Below, one piece after another: positions 30,411-39,473 of a stretch of 64,000 bases of DNA (position 1 is the first letter of the stretch; each line of letters starts with the position of its first letter). The DNA comes from CAYNST01 sp964434105 (GTDB lineage: Bacteria; Pseudomonadota; Gammaproteobacteria; Pseudomonadales; Cellvibrionaceae): NCBI GenBank assembly GCA_964434105.1, contig CAYSTJ010000022.1:1-64000 (forward strand). The letters run 5' to 3'. The notes beneath the pieces are model-generated. The model did no database searches. It saw nothing but the letters and a program-made list of their open reading frames with translations, and had not been told where the DNA came from. A program made the translations under genes and the position numbers.

Positions 30411-31457
30411 TTAGAGCTTGTTGTACCCATGCTCCTTCAAATGCTGCCTAATGCTTTTTGCTACCGCTTGACCCAATCCAACTGGAACTGCATTTCCAAT
30501 CAATCGCCCGAGTGTTCTAAACTCTACTTGTGTTCCCCGATCAACAAACTTGTACGTGCGTGGGAACCCCTGAATCACCGCTGCTTCTCGTAGCGAGATT
30601 GCTCGGTCTTGTTCTGGATGGCCGAATCGTCCGTTACCATATCCGTAACATTGAGTGGTCATGGTTGGAGCTGGCTTATCCCATTCCATGCGACCATAAA
30701 CACTTGGGTAAGTCTTACCCGAACTTCCTTTGTGACAATCAGCCACCAACCTCTCTGGCCAGTCTCGCCACGATCCGCCAGGTTTCGAAGCCTTAATTCT
30801 CCTCAGGTTAATTTCGCTCAATGTTGCAGACACATGCAGCTTATCGCGCTTGTAATGCTCGCCAGCAGCTATCGGCTTAAATCGGCCAATCACTTGTCGT
30901 ACTGTCTTTGGCTTCTTGTGAGTTTTATCGATCATCTTGATCGGACCGAGCTGTGATGCGAGCAAGACCAATCGCTTTCTGGTTTGCGGAACGCCGTAAT
31001 GGGAACTATCTACAACGCTATACCAAACGTGATAATCCAACTTTTTCAGATCTGCTACGAAATCATGAAAGACCTCATGCTGCTGAACACTTGGAACATT
31101 CTCCATCGTGATGATTTCAGGAGCCGTTCCCTCAGCTAGCCGAGCAAATTCATAGAGCAAGCTCCAGCGTTCGTTACGATCTATGGCGTATCGTTGCGAA
31201 TAGGTCGAGAAGGGTTGGCATGGTGCGCAGCCAGCCAATATCCGAATTTCAGCATCACCAAATAAGGTGTCCAATTCATCTGGCTCAACCTCTGAAACAT
31301 CCCGCTCAATAAATAATGAATTGTTGTTCTGCTCATAGGGATAGCGACAAGCGCCATCTAAATCGATACCTGCAGCAACTGGTAGCCCTTCGAGCACAAA
31401 GCCATGAGTTAAACCTCCGGCGCCACAAAACAGATCGACGCATGAAATTGACATCAA
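30411..31457 (-). CDS. cytosine-C5 DNA methyltransferase (DrmMII-like)
   Basis: A 348-residue C5-cytosine methylase with the full motif set. Motif I is DLFCGAGGLTHGF (residues 8-20), motif IV with the catalytic Cys is GCAPCQPFS (about 75), motif VI is MENVPS (about 118), motif VIII is QTRKRLVLLAS (about 160), and motif X is IGNAVPVGLGQAVA (about 322). The length is normal for an orphan or Dcm-like enzyme. Class 2 DISARM systems use a cytosine methylase (DrmMII). Here it sits in front of a class 1-type set that already has an adenine methylase. It could be a true member of the system, or an independent methylase added upstream. Confidence 0.9.
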   Translation of the reverse strand: MMSISCVDLFCGAGGLTHGFVLEGLPVAAGIDLDGACRYPYEQNNNSLFIERDVSEVEPDELDTLFGDAEIRILAGCAPCQPFSTYSQRYAIDRNERWSLLYEFARLAEGTAPEIITMENVPSVQQHEVFHDFVADLKKLDYHVWYSVVDSSHYGVPQTRKRLVLLASQLGPIKMIDKTHKKPKTVRQVIGRFKPIAAGEHYKRDKLHVSATLSEINLRRIKASKPGGSWRDWPERLVADCHKGSSGKTYPSVYGRMEWDKPAPTMTTQCYGYGNGRFGHPEQDRAISLREAAVIQGFPRTYKFVDRGTQVEFRTLGRLIGNAVPVGLGQAVAKSIRQHLKEHGYNKL

Positions 31458-31494
31458 CCAACTACCCCCTTAATACAAGTCCTAATATCAGCAC

Positions 31495-31710
31495 TCATTG
31501 GCATTTACTCCGTTCATCAGAAGCGTCACCTTCAACATCCGATGCTTGACCGGAGCGCACCCATTCATCAACTTCATCAGTTTTAAATTTCCAGAGCCTC
31601 CCGATACGGTGTGCAGGCAAGCCCTTTTTGCTTCTCCAAGCATAAACAGTGTCCTTGCTTACCCCCAAGTAAGTGCCTATTTCCTCAACAGAAAGCCACC
31701 GATCAGTCAT
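31495..31710 (-). CDS. helix-turn-helix (excisionase/AlpA-like) protein
   Basis: A 71-residue DNA-binding protein. Residues 5-51 form an HTH_17 or excisionase-type winged helix (LSVEEIGTYLGVSKDTVYAW, ending KFKTDEVDEWV), with a short acidic tail. An upstream TTG would add 7 residues; the ATG gives the usual family length. It is the first gene of the defence operon, 37 bases before the cytosine methylase, so it could autoregulate the operon through the direct repeats just upstream. A remnant excisionase function is the alternative, though no integrase is present. Confidence 0.8.
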   Translation of the reverse strand: MTDRWLSVEEIGTYLGVSKDTVYAWRSKKGLPAHRIGRLWKFKTDEVDEWVRSGQASDVEGDASDERSKCQ

Positions 31711-31789
31711 ATTCAAAGCCCAGCTAGACAAACAGCCTAATAGCGTGTGTTTAACTTAAGATTCTGGCATACGGGAGCAATAATTTCTA

Positions 31790-31820
31790 TATGATTTGAC
31801 CTGAAATGGTATGATTTGGC
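31790..31820. promoter_or_regulatory. direct repeat, candidate operator of the defence operon
   Basis: Two copies of TATGATTTGRC lie at 31790-31800 and 31810-31820. They start 20 bases apart, about two helical turns, and lie 80-110 bases upstream of the HTH gene. Spacing and position suit binding of a small winged-helix protein. This is inferred from sequence only. Confidence 0.4.
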
Positions 31821-31987
31821 TAGAATAGGGCCGATCCACGCGCCTAGTCGTCTGTCTGACTATTTTATGCACAACTTATGATCTACTGGCTTGCTGAGCT
31901 TGATCGCAAATTAGTGTGAGATGCATATTCAGTATTGGCGCGATCGACAGCAAAAAGCATCGCCCGTTAAAATCAATTTGGGCTGTG

Positions 31988-32065
31988 TTAATGGCCATTG
32001 ACAGATCGAACGGGAGTCGGACCCATTCGCTGCCGCACAAGCAGCTCCACATCAATGGTCATTAA
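31988..32065. repeat. imperfect inverted repeat, 14-bp arms
   Basis: TTAATGGCCATTGA (31988-32001) and TCAATGGTCATTAA (32052-32065) pair at 13 of 14 positions across a 50-base spacer. It lies between the defence and siderophore operons. No T-run follows on either strand, so it is not a typical terminator. Confidence 0.6.
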
Positions 32066-32118
32066 CCGGGCTCAAGCTGCCTATGCCTGAAGTTGTGACT
32101 CCTCTGAAAATATCTGAG

Positions 32119-32970
32119 CTAAGACGGGATTGCGATTGACGCCGCCGGCGCTGCCTGACTATCTCGGTGAAGCAGCATTAAGCTGTCTTTTTCCAACACC
32201 GATTGCACGGGTGTGCCGAACCATTCCAATGATAGCTCGTGCATTCGGTTGTCCGGCAGCGCGGCGAGGAAGGCGTGGTAGTCATAAGCACCTTGAAACA
32301 AAGGCACGATGCCTTCGCGACTGCCTGCTGCGGCATAGATGTTGGCGGGCTCGAATACGGGCAGGTGCTTTCGGTGGCTGATATTTTTTAGATGCAGGTG
32401 CCGGATGTTGGGCGCCAGTGATTGCCAGGACTGCAGTGGGCATTCCCCCGCTTCCCAAATGTGGAGCACATCGAAGTTTATTTTCAGTGCCGGATGATCG
32501 ACGGCGTTCAGCAGGCGCAGGGTTGATGCGGTGGTGTCGGCGCAGGTATGCGGGTGGGTTTCGATCAGTAGCTCCAGCCCGAATGCGTTTGCAATGCGGC
32601 AGTAGAGTTGCAGTCGGGTTACCAGCGTGTCCCATTGTGGGGCCGTTATGGTGGCGCTGGCACACTTGCCGGCGAAAGTGCGGATTTTGCGGCTTCCCCA
32701 ATGGTCGGCGAGTTTGCACAATTGCAGGCATAAACGCGCTGCTTCGACGTCATCGCCATCCATGGGCAGGTAATCGCTTAACATGGTAATGGACAGGTTC
32801 TGACTGCGAATCCAGTCGGCGTTCAATTGCCGTTGTTCCTGCAGATTTCGCGCATGAATACCCCAGAGTTCGATACCGTGAAAGCCATGGCGCTGCGCCC
32901 AGCTGGCCAGATCCGGCAGGGAGATCAACTGGTGGCGAAAGGAGATGGTGCAAACGGAAACGTGCATCAT
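32119..32970 (-). CDS. asbF: AsbF, 3-dehydroshikimate dehydratase
   Basis: A 283-residue TIM-barrel protein of the xylose isomerase-like superfamily. The N-terminus (CTISFRHQLIS, then GFHGIELWG) closely follows the AsbF pattern, and metal-ligand stretches are seen at ELLIETHPHTCAD and KINFDVLHIWEAGE. AsbF converts 3-dehydroshikimate to 3,4-dihydroxybenzoate, the unusual catechol of petrobactin, and is the diagnostic gene for this pathway. It overlaps the end of the asbDE fusion by 4 bases and is last in the operon. Confidence 0.88.
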   Translation of the reverse strand: MMHVSVCTISFRHQLISLPDLASWAQRHGFHGIELWGIHARNLQEQRQLNADWIRSQNLSITMLSDYLPMDGDDVEAARLCLQLCKLADHWGSRKIRTFAGKCASATITAPQWDTLVTRLQLYCRIANAFGLELLIETHPHTCADTTASTLRLLNAVDHPALKINFDVLHIWEAGECPLQSWQSLAPNIRHLHLKNISHRKHLPVFEPANIYAAAGSREGIVPLFQGAYDYHAFLAALPDNRMHELSLEWFGTPVQSVLEKDSLMLLHRDSQAAPAASIAIPS

Positions 32971-34316
32971 GATGCGGCCCTCGCCAACAGATTGTTGTGG
33001 CTTTCAGTCAACGATTGCCACTGGTCGAAGCGTGTCAATAGTTCCTGCTTGATGGTGAACTCGCGGTGATCCTGTTCGCGTAACAGGGTATGCAGGTCTT
33101 CGAGATGTTCGGCGGACGGAGTCTCGCAGAGTGCTGTCGCCAGAAACACAACCCGGTCATAGCCGCGTACCAGCGCTTCTATCCGGTCGCACCACTGTTC
33201 GAAGAGGGCTTCCGGCAGTTGCAGTGCCCGCCAGAAGAATGCCAGCCCGTGTTCATAGGCATATTTGCGGATGGCCAGGACCGGCAATTCGCTCAAGGCA
33301 ACGGGCAGGTTGTGGAGGGGGCGGGCAGGGTTATCCGCGGTGTGGGCTTCCACTACCATTCGGGCTGCCGCGGTCATCGGGTTGTTCAGCGGTTTTATAC
33401 ACGCCCGAAAATAGGCGGCGACGGCCCGGTCATCTGGCTGGCGGGCCAGGGCATAATCGATTCTGTAGCCGCCACCGACGCTGGGTTGTTGAATGGCATT
33501 GAATACCCGCGAGCGGTCGAGCGCGCCTTCCCAGCGAAAATCCGGGTCCCACATCCAGATCAGATCCGGTGCAGCGGTATTTTCCAGCATCACATAATGG
33601 GGGAACGGGTTTTTATTGAACCGGTTTTCCCGTTCTGGCAGGTGAAACAGGTCCAGCATGACCAGCAGTGTTTGCTGTGGCTGGCGCTGGGTGAGCAGCG
33701 TCTGCAGCGTCGCGAGATTTTTTGCCGCAGAGCAGGCCGGGTCGTACCAGCGTTCGATGGTGACCTGATACAGGCGGGCGAACCAATCGGTAAAAAATTG
33801 GTGGTCGACAGCCTCATCGTGGTAGGTGAGGTGCCCCTGGGCGTCGATAAAAATCTGCGCGTCCCAGATACCAAAATAAAACGGTCGATGATCGATATCG
33901 GGATTGTTGCGAATCGGCTCGCACAGGCACGACACCAGACAGTGCACTTTGATGTCCAGCGGCGGTTCCTGCACACCGGTAGCGGTTGTGCCGGTGGCAG
34001 GCGTTCCAGTTGCCGATAAATCAGCCGGAGCCGCTGCCGCGCCGGGTGCGTCGTCCGCTTGTGTGCAATCGGCCAGTTGTTCAGCCAGATGGCGGATGGT
34101 GGACAGGTCCGAGGCATCCAGCAGGGTGTCCGGAACGGTTATGTGGTATTCGCGCTCCAGTGCCACCAGCAGTTGCATAAACTGCACCGAGTCCAGACCG
34201 GTGTCAATCACCAGATCCGAGTCGAGGGTCAGGCCGTCCACCGCCAGCCCGGTCAACCGGTGGCGCAGAATGTCTTCGATAGCGCGGGCGATGGTATTAA
34301 ATGACGCAATGTTCAT
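32967..34316 (-). CDS. asbDE: AsbD-AsbE fusion: aryl carrier protein plus condensing enzyme
   Basis: A 449-residue two-domain protein. Residues 1-85 are an acyl carrier domain with the phosphopantetheine site serine in DTGLDSVQFMQLL (about residue 43). A linker rich in Ala, Thr and Pro (about 88-115) leads to a C-terminal AsbE-like domain (about 118-449, beginning KVHCLVSCLCEPIRNNPDID). In Bacillus petrobactin clusters AsbD and AsbE are separate proteins, and here one open frame holds both. The carrier domain receives 3,4-dihydroxybenzoate from AsbC, and AsbE transfers it to the polyamine. The fusion would place donor and acceptor sites in one chain. It starts directly after the asbC stop. 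Confidence 0.85.
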   Translation of the reverse strand: MNIASFNTIARAIEDILRHRLTGLAVDGLTLDSDLVIDTGLDSVQFMQLLVALEREYHITVPDTLLDASDLSTIRHLAEQLADCTQADDAPGAAAAPADLSATGTPATGTTATGVQEPPLDIKVHCLVSCLCEPIRNNPDIDHRPFYFGIWDAQIFIDAQGHLTYHDEAVDHQFFTDWFARLYQVTIERWYDPACSAAKNLATLQTLLTQRQPQQTLLVMLDLFHLPERENRFNKNPFPHYVMLENTAAPDLIWMWDPDFRWEGALDRSRVFNAIQQPSVGGGYRIDYALARQPDDRAVAAYFRACIKPLNNPMTAAARMVVEAHTADNPARPLHNLPVALSELPVLAIRKYAYEHGLAFFWRALQLPEALFEQWCDRIEALVRGYDRVVFLATALCETPSAEHLEDLHTLLREQDHREFTIKQELLTRFDQWQSLTESHNNLLARAAS

Positions 34317-35615
34317 TCAGATCACCTCCGTTTGAGCCAATGTTGCAGGGGGGGTCGGATCAAGGCGGGTTCGCAGAGACCGGGCCAGCTCGCGGCGGCT
34401 GAGTTTGCCGTTGGGCAGGCGTTCGATTGCCGGCACCCGTTGCCACAGGGTTGGCCACTGAAAGCGCGCAAGCTGCCCGTTGCACCATTTGCGCAGGGCC
34501 TGAGCCGATATGTCGTCTGCGGCGCAATAGACCGCAGCAACCCGGTCACTGCCGTCGCTGTGGCTGAAGCGGAAGACGGCGGTATCCGCAATGTCCGGGT
34601 GTTGTAGCAGGACGGCTTCAACATCGGCGGGATACACGTTATGGCCCGCGACGACTATGGTGTCGTCCAGCCGGCTGCAAAAGTGCAGCTGCTGTTGTTC
34701 GTCAAAGTAGCCCAGGTCACTGGTATTAACGGTGTGACGGTCGTTGCTGGCGATGATTTCTGCGGGTTGCTCAATGCCGTTGCCGGCGGTCACGCGCCAG
34801 TGAGGCAAGGCGCTACCCAGCGTGTTGGCAGAGACCGGATTGCGGGCGATGGTCAGGCAGCCGGCTTCCGAGCAGCCGTATTGTTGATAGAAATGCTGTA
34901 CGCCACTGCGGATGCACTCGAACCAGGGGGGTGGCAACAGGCTGCCGGAACTCATGGCCGCATGGATTTTCTGGCCGGGTGGCAGCAGTTGCACCAGGGT
35001 ATGCAGCAGCTGCGGCGAGCTGTATATCATGGGCTTTTCATAACGGGCCAGCACCGATAGCAGGTGCCTGGGGTTGAGGCTTGTAACGATGTGCGGCTGA
35101 ACACCGCGCAGCAGGGGCGCAAGTACCCCGCAGATCAGCCCATAGGAATGGGTTACCGGGCAGGCCACAATGGGCGTAACCGCCGGATCGAGGTCGAGCT
35201 GCGCATTGTAGTGCGTGATTTCCACGCCGATGTCCGACCACAAACGCAGTACCGGTTTCGGCGCGCCGGTGGTTCCGGAGCTGAACTGCATCAAGGCGCC
35301 CGGTGGGGCACTGTCGTCACCGGGGAGCTGGATCAGCCGCTCTATGGTCTGGCAGATCAGCCAGCGGCAACCCAGTGCCTGGGCTTTGACTGCCGCGACC
35401 GCAGGCGGTGTATCCGGGTGGAGTGGGGCAACCGAGGTGCCACTATCGCGACAATATAGGGCGATGGCGAGCCATTCCGCTGGATCGGTGGTGCACACGG
35501 CGACGCGTCTGCCGCGCCAGCGATAATCGCGGGCGCTATCGGCCACCTCGGCCATGCGACGCAGTATCTGTACCTGGGAATAGCGCTGATCATTAATCAC
35601 GAACATAAAGCTCAC
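34317..35615 (-). CDS. asbC: AsbC, 3,4-dihydroxybenzoate-AMP ligase
   Basis: A 432-residue acyl-adenylating enzyme. The ATP-binding P-loop motif is MQFSSGTTGAPKPVLR (about residues 108-123), the aromatic-substrate region includes YQQYGCSEAG, and the later motifs are TSDLGYFDE, RLDDTIVVAGHNVYP and the catalytic-lysine motif LPNGKLSRREL near the C-terminus. It activates 3,4-dihydroxybenzoate and loads it onto the AsbD carrier domain encoded next. The start overlaps the asbB stop by 4 bases. Confidence 0.87.
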   Translation of the reverse strand: MSFMFVINDQRYSQVQILRRMAEVADSARDYRWRGRRVAVCTTDPAEWLAIALYCRDSGTSVAPLHPDTPPAVAAVKAQALGCRWLICQTIERLIQLPGDDSAPPGALMQFSSGTTGAPKPVLRLWSDIGVEITHYNAQLDLDPAVTPIVACPVTHSYGLICGVLAPLLRGVQPHIVTSLNPRHLLSVLARYEKPMIYSSPQLLHTLVQLLPPGQKIHAAMSSGSLLPPPWFECIRSGVQHFYQQYGCSEAGCLTIARNPVSANTLGSALPHWRVTAGNGIEQPAEIIASNDRHTVNTSDLGYFDEQQQLHFCSRLDDTIVVAGHNVYPADVEAVLLQHPDIADTAVFRFSHSDGSDRVAAVYCAADDISAQALRKWCNGQLARFQWPTLWQRVPAIERLPNGKLSRRELARSLRTRLDPTPPATLAQTEVI

Positions 35616-37639
35616 CGTGGAGTTGGGCTGGAGAGGGGGTTACGCACGCCGTGGTGGCATTCGGCTGTGCTGTCACGCTGCAGTTTGCGGGTGAGCAGGG
35701 ATTCCGCCGCGAGCGTCGGCCGCAAATGACCAATGCGGTCAATGCGGTCGGCAAGCTCGGGGTGGTTGCACTGATAATCGTCGAGAAGTTGCCGAACCCT
35801 GTGCCAGAACGTGGTTTCGGCATAGCCCCAATGTGCTTCACACAGTTCCGCCAGTTCCGACAAATGAAAGACGAACAGCGTGTCCATCACCAGTTCGCGC
35901 AGGGCTTCCACTGATGCCATGCGGTAATAGCGGTCGGGCGGGGCATTGCTGTAAACGGGATTGATGGCGGCAAACCTCGGCAACCGGTTTTTCTCGGGAA
36001 TAAAATCCTCGACAAACTCCAGGCTTTCGTGAAAATCCCGTACCGCCAGTTTTACTGGCCAGCCGTTGCGGTGAATAAGTATCGTGTTCTGGGCGTGGGC
36101 TTCCAGCGCAACACCATGGCGTGCCAGCAAATGCCAGACGGGCAGTACCACGACCTGTAAAAGCTGCTGTAGCCAGCGCACCAGCCCATAATGTGTTACC
36201 CAATGATGTATCAGCGGCCTTGCGTCGGGTTCTTCGGCGTAGAGTGCCGTCATCGGCAGTGCCTGTTCACCGGGTTGCAGCCGCGATTCGATGCTCTCGC
36301 GCCAGATAGCGCCCAGATGGCATTCGTCGGTATTGGCGTCCGCAAACAGGTGGGTTTCATCTGCCCGGATACCTGCATATTCGCGCAGGATGACCAGGGG
36401 ATGCTGGACAAAGAAGGCGTCCGACTGCACCAGACTGCTCAGCCACCGCGAGATGTGCGGTGCAGTGCAGACGCCGTGACTGAGCAAAAAGCGTTGCGAG
36501 GAGGTGCAGACGATATCCAGCGGCAGCTTGATATTGGCGGCGGCAGGCCGGGTGACATTCAGCAGTGTACGCAGCGATTGCGACGCAACGTAAAAATCCC
36601 CCGCGGTCCCGAGATCCACTGCCTGACCTGTCGACAGGGCCGCCGACAGGCGGGGCGCCAGGTAATTGGCCATCTGCCAGGGATGCACGGGAACCAGACG
36701 GTAGGTGTCGGCAGAGCGGCCGGTTTGCGGCAATTGGTTCTGTAGTTGATCCTGTAGTTGATCCTGTAACTGTTGAAAGCACCGACTGCCCAGCTCCTGA
36801 TGCCAGAAACTGTTTACCGTCTGTGGCAGATGGTCGTCCAGGTCGTCGGCGTGCAGGGCCAGCCAGTGCAGCTGGAACGGCGCGCCGCATTCGGCACTGT
36901 ATTGCCGGTGATCCTGCACGGTGAAGCCACGGCGGCCTTTGTAGCAGGGATGGTACGGATGGCCCTCGTGCGACGCGGCTTCCAGGGCGCGATAAGGCAG
37001 CGCATGGCGGCCCGTGATGCCGGGCAGATATTGTTGGTTCCACTCGGTCCAGCGTTGCGTTTGCAAGAGTTCGGCATGCAGGGACAGCGCCGTTTGCGGA
37101 TCGTGACTGAGGTCGCGACAGATTATCTGCAGCAGGTCCGGCAGGTCCGATTCTGCCAGGGGCGTGCGCCGTCCGGTCTGCAGGCGAGCCAGCGTGGTCA
37201 GATACAGGCGTATCCGGTCGAACCCGCGCTGGCGGCCCTGACAGCTGAATGGCTGGCCGCCCAGGCTGAAATAAAACGTGGTAACGGTGTCATGCCGGTC
37301 GCCACGGCCAGCCGCGTCGTCTGCGACCGACTGGCGGCCTGCGACGGCCGGATTGTCCGTGACGGTCTGACTGCCACCAGCCTCTGCCCGGCGGTCGGCG
37401 ACCACTGCACCGCCAGCGATCCGGCTGTCGGCGACGATGCAGTCAATCAGTCCCTCAAAGATCGCCGCTTCCAGTAACTGCCGTACTACCCGCTGCGCGG
37501 CACAGTTGTCCTTGCGCCGGGCCAGTACCCGTCCACGGCGATGCGTTTCCGTTGAACCGGTGTCGATTGTTCCGGTGTGCGCTGGCGTGGCGCTGGCTGA
37601 TCTGGTTATTGTCGTCGGAGACGGCGAGAGTTCAAGCAT
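35612..37639 (-). CDS. asbB: AsbB, NIS siderophore synthetase (IucA/IucC family)
   Basis: A 675-residue NRPS-independent siderophore synthetase. The family's ATP-binding signature is seen as SHEGHPYHPCYKGRRGF (about residue 210), with VPVHPWQMANYL and LEAHAQNTILIHR further on. The N-terminal 100 residues are rich in Ala, Thr, Val and Arg and not conserved. They may form a low-complexity extension, and a later start cannot be excluded. The ATG at 37639 overlaps the asbA stop by 8 bases. AsbB joins spermidine-dihydroxybenzoate units to the citrate backbone in the second condensation. Confidence 0.87.
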   Translation of the reverse strand: MLELSPSPTTITRSASATPAHTGTIDTGSTETHRRGRVLARRKDNCAAQRVVRQLLEAAIFEGLIDCIVADSRIAGGAVVADRRAEAGGSQTVTDNPAVAGRQSVADDAAGRGDRHDTVTTFYFSLGGQPFSCQGRQRGFDRIRLYLTTLARLQTGRRTPLAESDLPDLLQIICRDLSHDPQTALSLHAELLQTQRWTEWNQQYLPGITGRHALPYRALEAASHEGHPYHPCYKGRRGFTVQDHRQYSAECGAPFQLHWLALHADDLDDHLPQTVNSFWHQELGSRCFQQLQDQLQDQLQNQLPQTGRSADTYRLVPVHPWQMANYLAPRLSAALSTGQAVDLGTAGDFYVASQSLRTLLNVTRPAAANIKLPLDIVCTSSQRFLLSHGVCTAPHISRWLSSLVQSDAFFVQHPLVILREYAGIRADETHLFADANTDECHLGAIWRESIESRLQPGEQALPMTALYAEEPDARPLIHHWVTHYGLVRWLQQLLQVVVLPVWHLLARHGVALEAHAQNTILIHRNGWPVKLAVRDFHESLEFVEDFIPEKNRLPRFAAINPVYSNAPPDRYYRMASVEALRELVMDTLFVFHLSELAELCEAHWGYAETTFWHRVRQLLDDYQCNHPELADRIDRIGHLRPTLAAESLLTRKLQRDSTAECHHGVRNPLSSPTPR

Positions 37640-39440
37640 ATTCACGCTCCCGTTGCGGACTGATCTGACAGGTCGCTGCGGCAATAGGGTTGGGGTGCGG
37701 CAGGTATACGGCCATTTCCTGGTCGGCTTCCAGCTCGTCAATGTCTTTTACGCGGGTAAGCAGGTTGGCTTTGCATGCCAGGGTTTCGCTGGTCAGCAGG
37801 TAATGAACAAACTGTTCTCCCAGGTCGCTCAAGGTCGGTAGCAACAGGCGCAGACGATTGATGACCAGTCGCAGGAGTGTGGATTCCGGTACCAGTTGGT
37901 CCTTGCCCATGCGATGCATGACGGCAAACAGCTGATTAATGATCAGGTAGTAGCCAAAGCGCTGAATAATCATGGCATCGGGGTAGAAAACACCGTCGCA
38001 TTGCGCCAGTGCCGGGAGCCGACTGACCAGTGCCTTGCGACGGCTTTCACACAGGTAGAAGCCCTGATTATCGCGGAAGTAGCACAGTGACGGGGCGCCA
38101 TTGGCGATATCAAGCAGCATGTTCTGCTGATGGGCTTCCAGCGCTATGCCAAACTGGTCAAATAGTTTTATGCAGGGTTCAATGGCACATTGCCAGTAGT
38201 GGTCGAACCATTGCAGCGCCGCTTCGGATTCGGTTTGCTGACGCGCGGTGGCCAGCGAAATGACCAGCTGTTTAAGTACCGAAGCCTCACCCGGATTTAC
38301 CGGGTCCTGCACCAGGCCGGCGACGGGCATCACCTGCAGATTTTGTCCATTGCAAAATGGATTGCAGCGCAGAATGCATTCAAAGCCGCTTTCCCGCTGT
38401 CCGGGGATGTCTATCGACAGCCATGCGGGGTCGGCAATTATGCGAAAGGGCAGTTGCAGTTCGTCGAAACCTAATGTCTGCAATAACCGGTTAACCAGCA
38501 CACCGGCCTGCAACTCGTGCGCTTTATTCTGTCGCAACGAGTTGGTCAGCTTGACGGGAATTGAGAGCTTCAGCATCCAGGGTAAATCCGGATGGTAGAC
38601 CGTGCGCATGGAGGATGTCGCACTGAACCAGGGACCGCACACGCCCAGATGCCGAATTCGACCGTCGTCCAGCAGCGCCTTTAAGGCCGGCTGAAACAAC
38701 AGCCAATGTGCCTGTAACGGGTGCACCGGGATAAAGGCTTCATCCGCACGGCAGTGTGACGCAACGTCGCTGAACAGTGAAAGCACAATGTCTTCGGCGG
38801 ATTCGGGCCGGTTGGACGCGTGTGACAGCAGCGAACGGTCGACGGCGAAGCCGTGCAGTTGAAACCGTCCCTGCAACTCGGGCGAGAACAGCGGTTGCTG
38901 CCAGTCCAGACAGCCTTGGCGACTCTTGGGGGTGGGGTGCAGCCAGTGACCGTAAACCAGCGCCTGCTCGGCCACCAAAAAGCCGGTTCGGCCCGCCGAT
39001 GGCTGCGCTTGCCAATGGGCAAGGTAACGCGCCATATTCTGCAGGCTGTCTGTCAGGCGCCAGGTCAACTCCAGCTGGCGGCGTTTGCTCACGGCGTCGG
39101 CTACCAGTTGTTGATGGTCAAACAGTTCGCGTACCAGCGTCATCAGTGCGCCCCAGAAGCCTTCCCGCTTCAGCCCGCCTTCGCTGCGTCGATACACCGC
39201 AGCAATCTGGTGACGCCCCACCAGCGAACGGTAGGTCACATCCAGGACAAGCGTCAGTTTTTGTCCCGGCAGGTAGAGTTGCAGGCCCTGTGAGCCGCGC
39301 CAGGTTATCGCTGAAACCGACGTGAGATCGCGTACTTCCGTGGCGTCCATCCACACGCCGCCACAGACTTCGCGCAGGTAACAATTGATAAAAGCCTGAA
39401 AGGAGGCAGATTCGGCCTGTGCCCGTGTGGACTCGTCCAT
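37632..39440 (-). CDS. asbA: AsbA, NIS siderophore synthetase (IucA/IucC family)
   Basis: A 602-residue IucA/IucC-family synthetase, first gene of the petrobactin-type operon. Motifs include YGHWLHPTPKSRQG (about residue 170), FIPVHPLQAHWLL (about 240) and LEAHQQNMLLDI near residue 450. In petrobactin synthesis AsbA couples citrate with spermidine. The gene sits behind a Fur-box-like palindrome (39480-39500), so iron repression is expected. No exporter or dedicated petrobactin receptor is adjacent. The nearest FecA-like receptor is 30 kb away. Confidence 0.87.
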   Translation of the reverse strand: MDESTRAQAESASFQAFINCYLREVCGGVWMDATEVRDLTSVSAITWRGSQGLQLYLPGQKLTLVLDVTYRSLVGRHQIAAVYRRSEGGLKREGFWGALMTLVRELFDHQQLVADAVSKRRQLELTWRLTDSLQNMARYLAHWQAQPSAGRTGFLVAEQALVYGHWLHPTPKSRQGCLDWQQPLFSPELQGRFQLHGFAVDRSLLSHASNRPESAEDIVLSLFSDVASHCRADEAFIPVHPLQAHWLLFQPALKALLDDGRIRHLGVCGPWFSATSSMRTVYHPDLPWMLKLSIPVKLTNSLRQNKAHELQAGVLVNRLLQTLGFDELQLPFRIIADPAWLSIDIPGQRESGFECILRCNPFCNGQNLQVMPVAGLVQDPVNPGEASVLKQLVISLATARQQTESEAALQWFDHYWQCAIEPCIKLFDQFGIALEAHQQNMLLDIANGAPSLCYFRDNQGFYLCESRRKALVSRLPALAQCDGVFYPDAMIIQRFGYYLIINQLFAVMHRMGKDQLVPESTLLRLVINRLRLLLPTLSDLGEQFVHYLLTSETLACKANLLTRVKDIDELEADQEMAVYLPHPNPIAAATCQISPQREREYA

Positions 39441-39473
39441 TGGAAACCCCTGAGGCTATGAATTCAGGGTCGG

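Larger units (their letters stand above)
31711..32118. other. regulatory intergenic region between the defence and siderophore operons
   Basis: About 410 bases holding the promoter of the defence operon (read leftwards) and the 3' end of the siderophore operon. It contains the TATGATTTG direct repeats and a wide inverted repeat. No convincing open frame is present. Confidence 0.5.

Noticed and set aside
13459..32118. Integrase-driven genomic island with attachment sites
   Set aside because: No integrase, tRNA or matching direct repeats at the two borders; only an excisionase-like HTH protein is seen.
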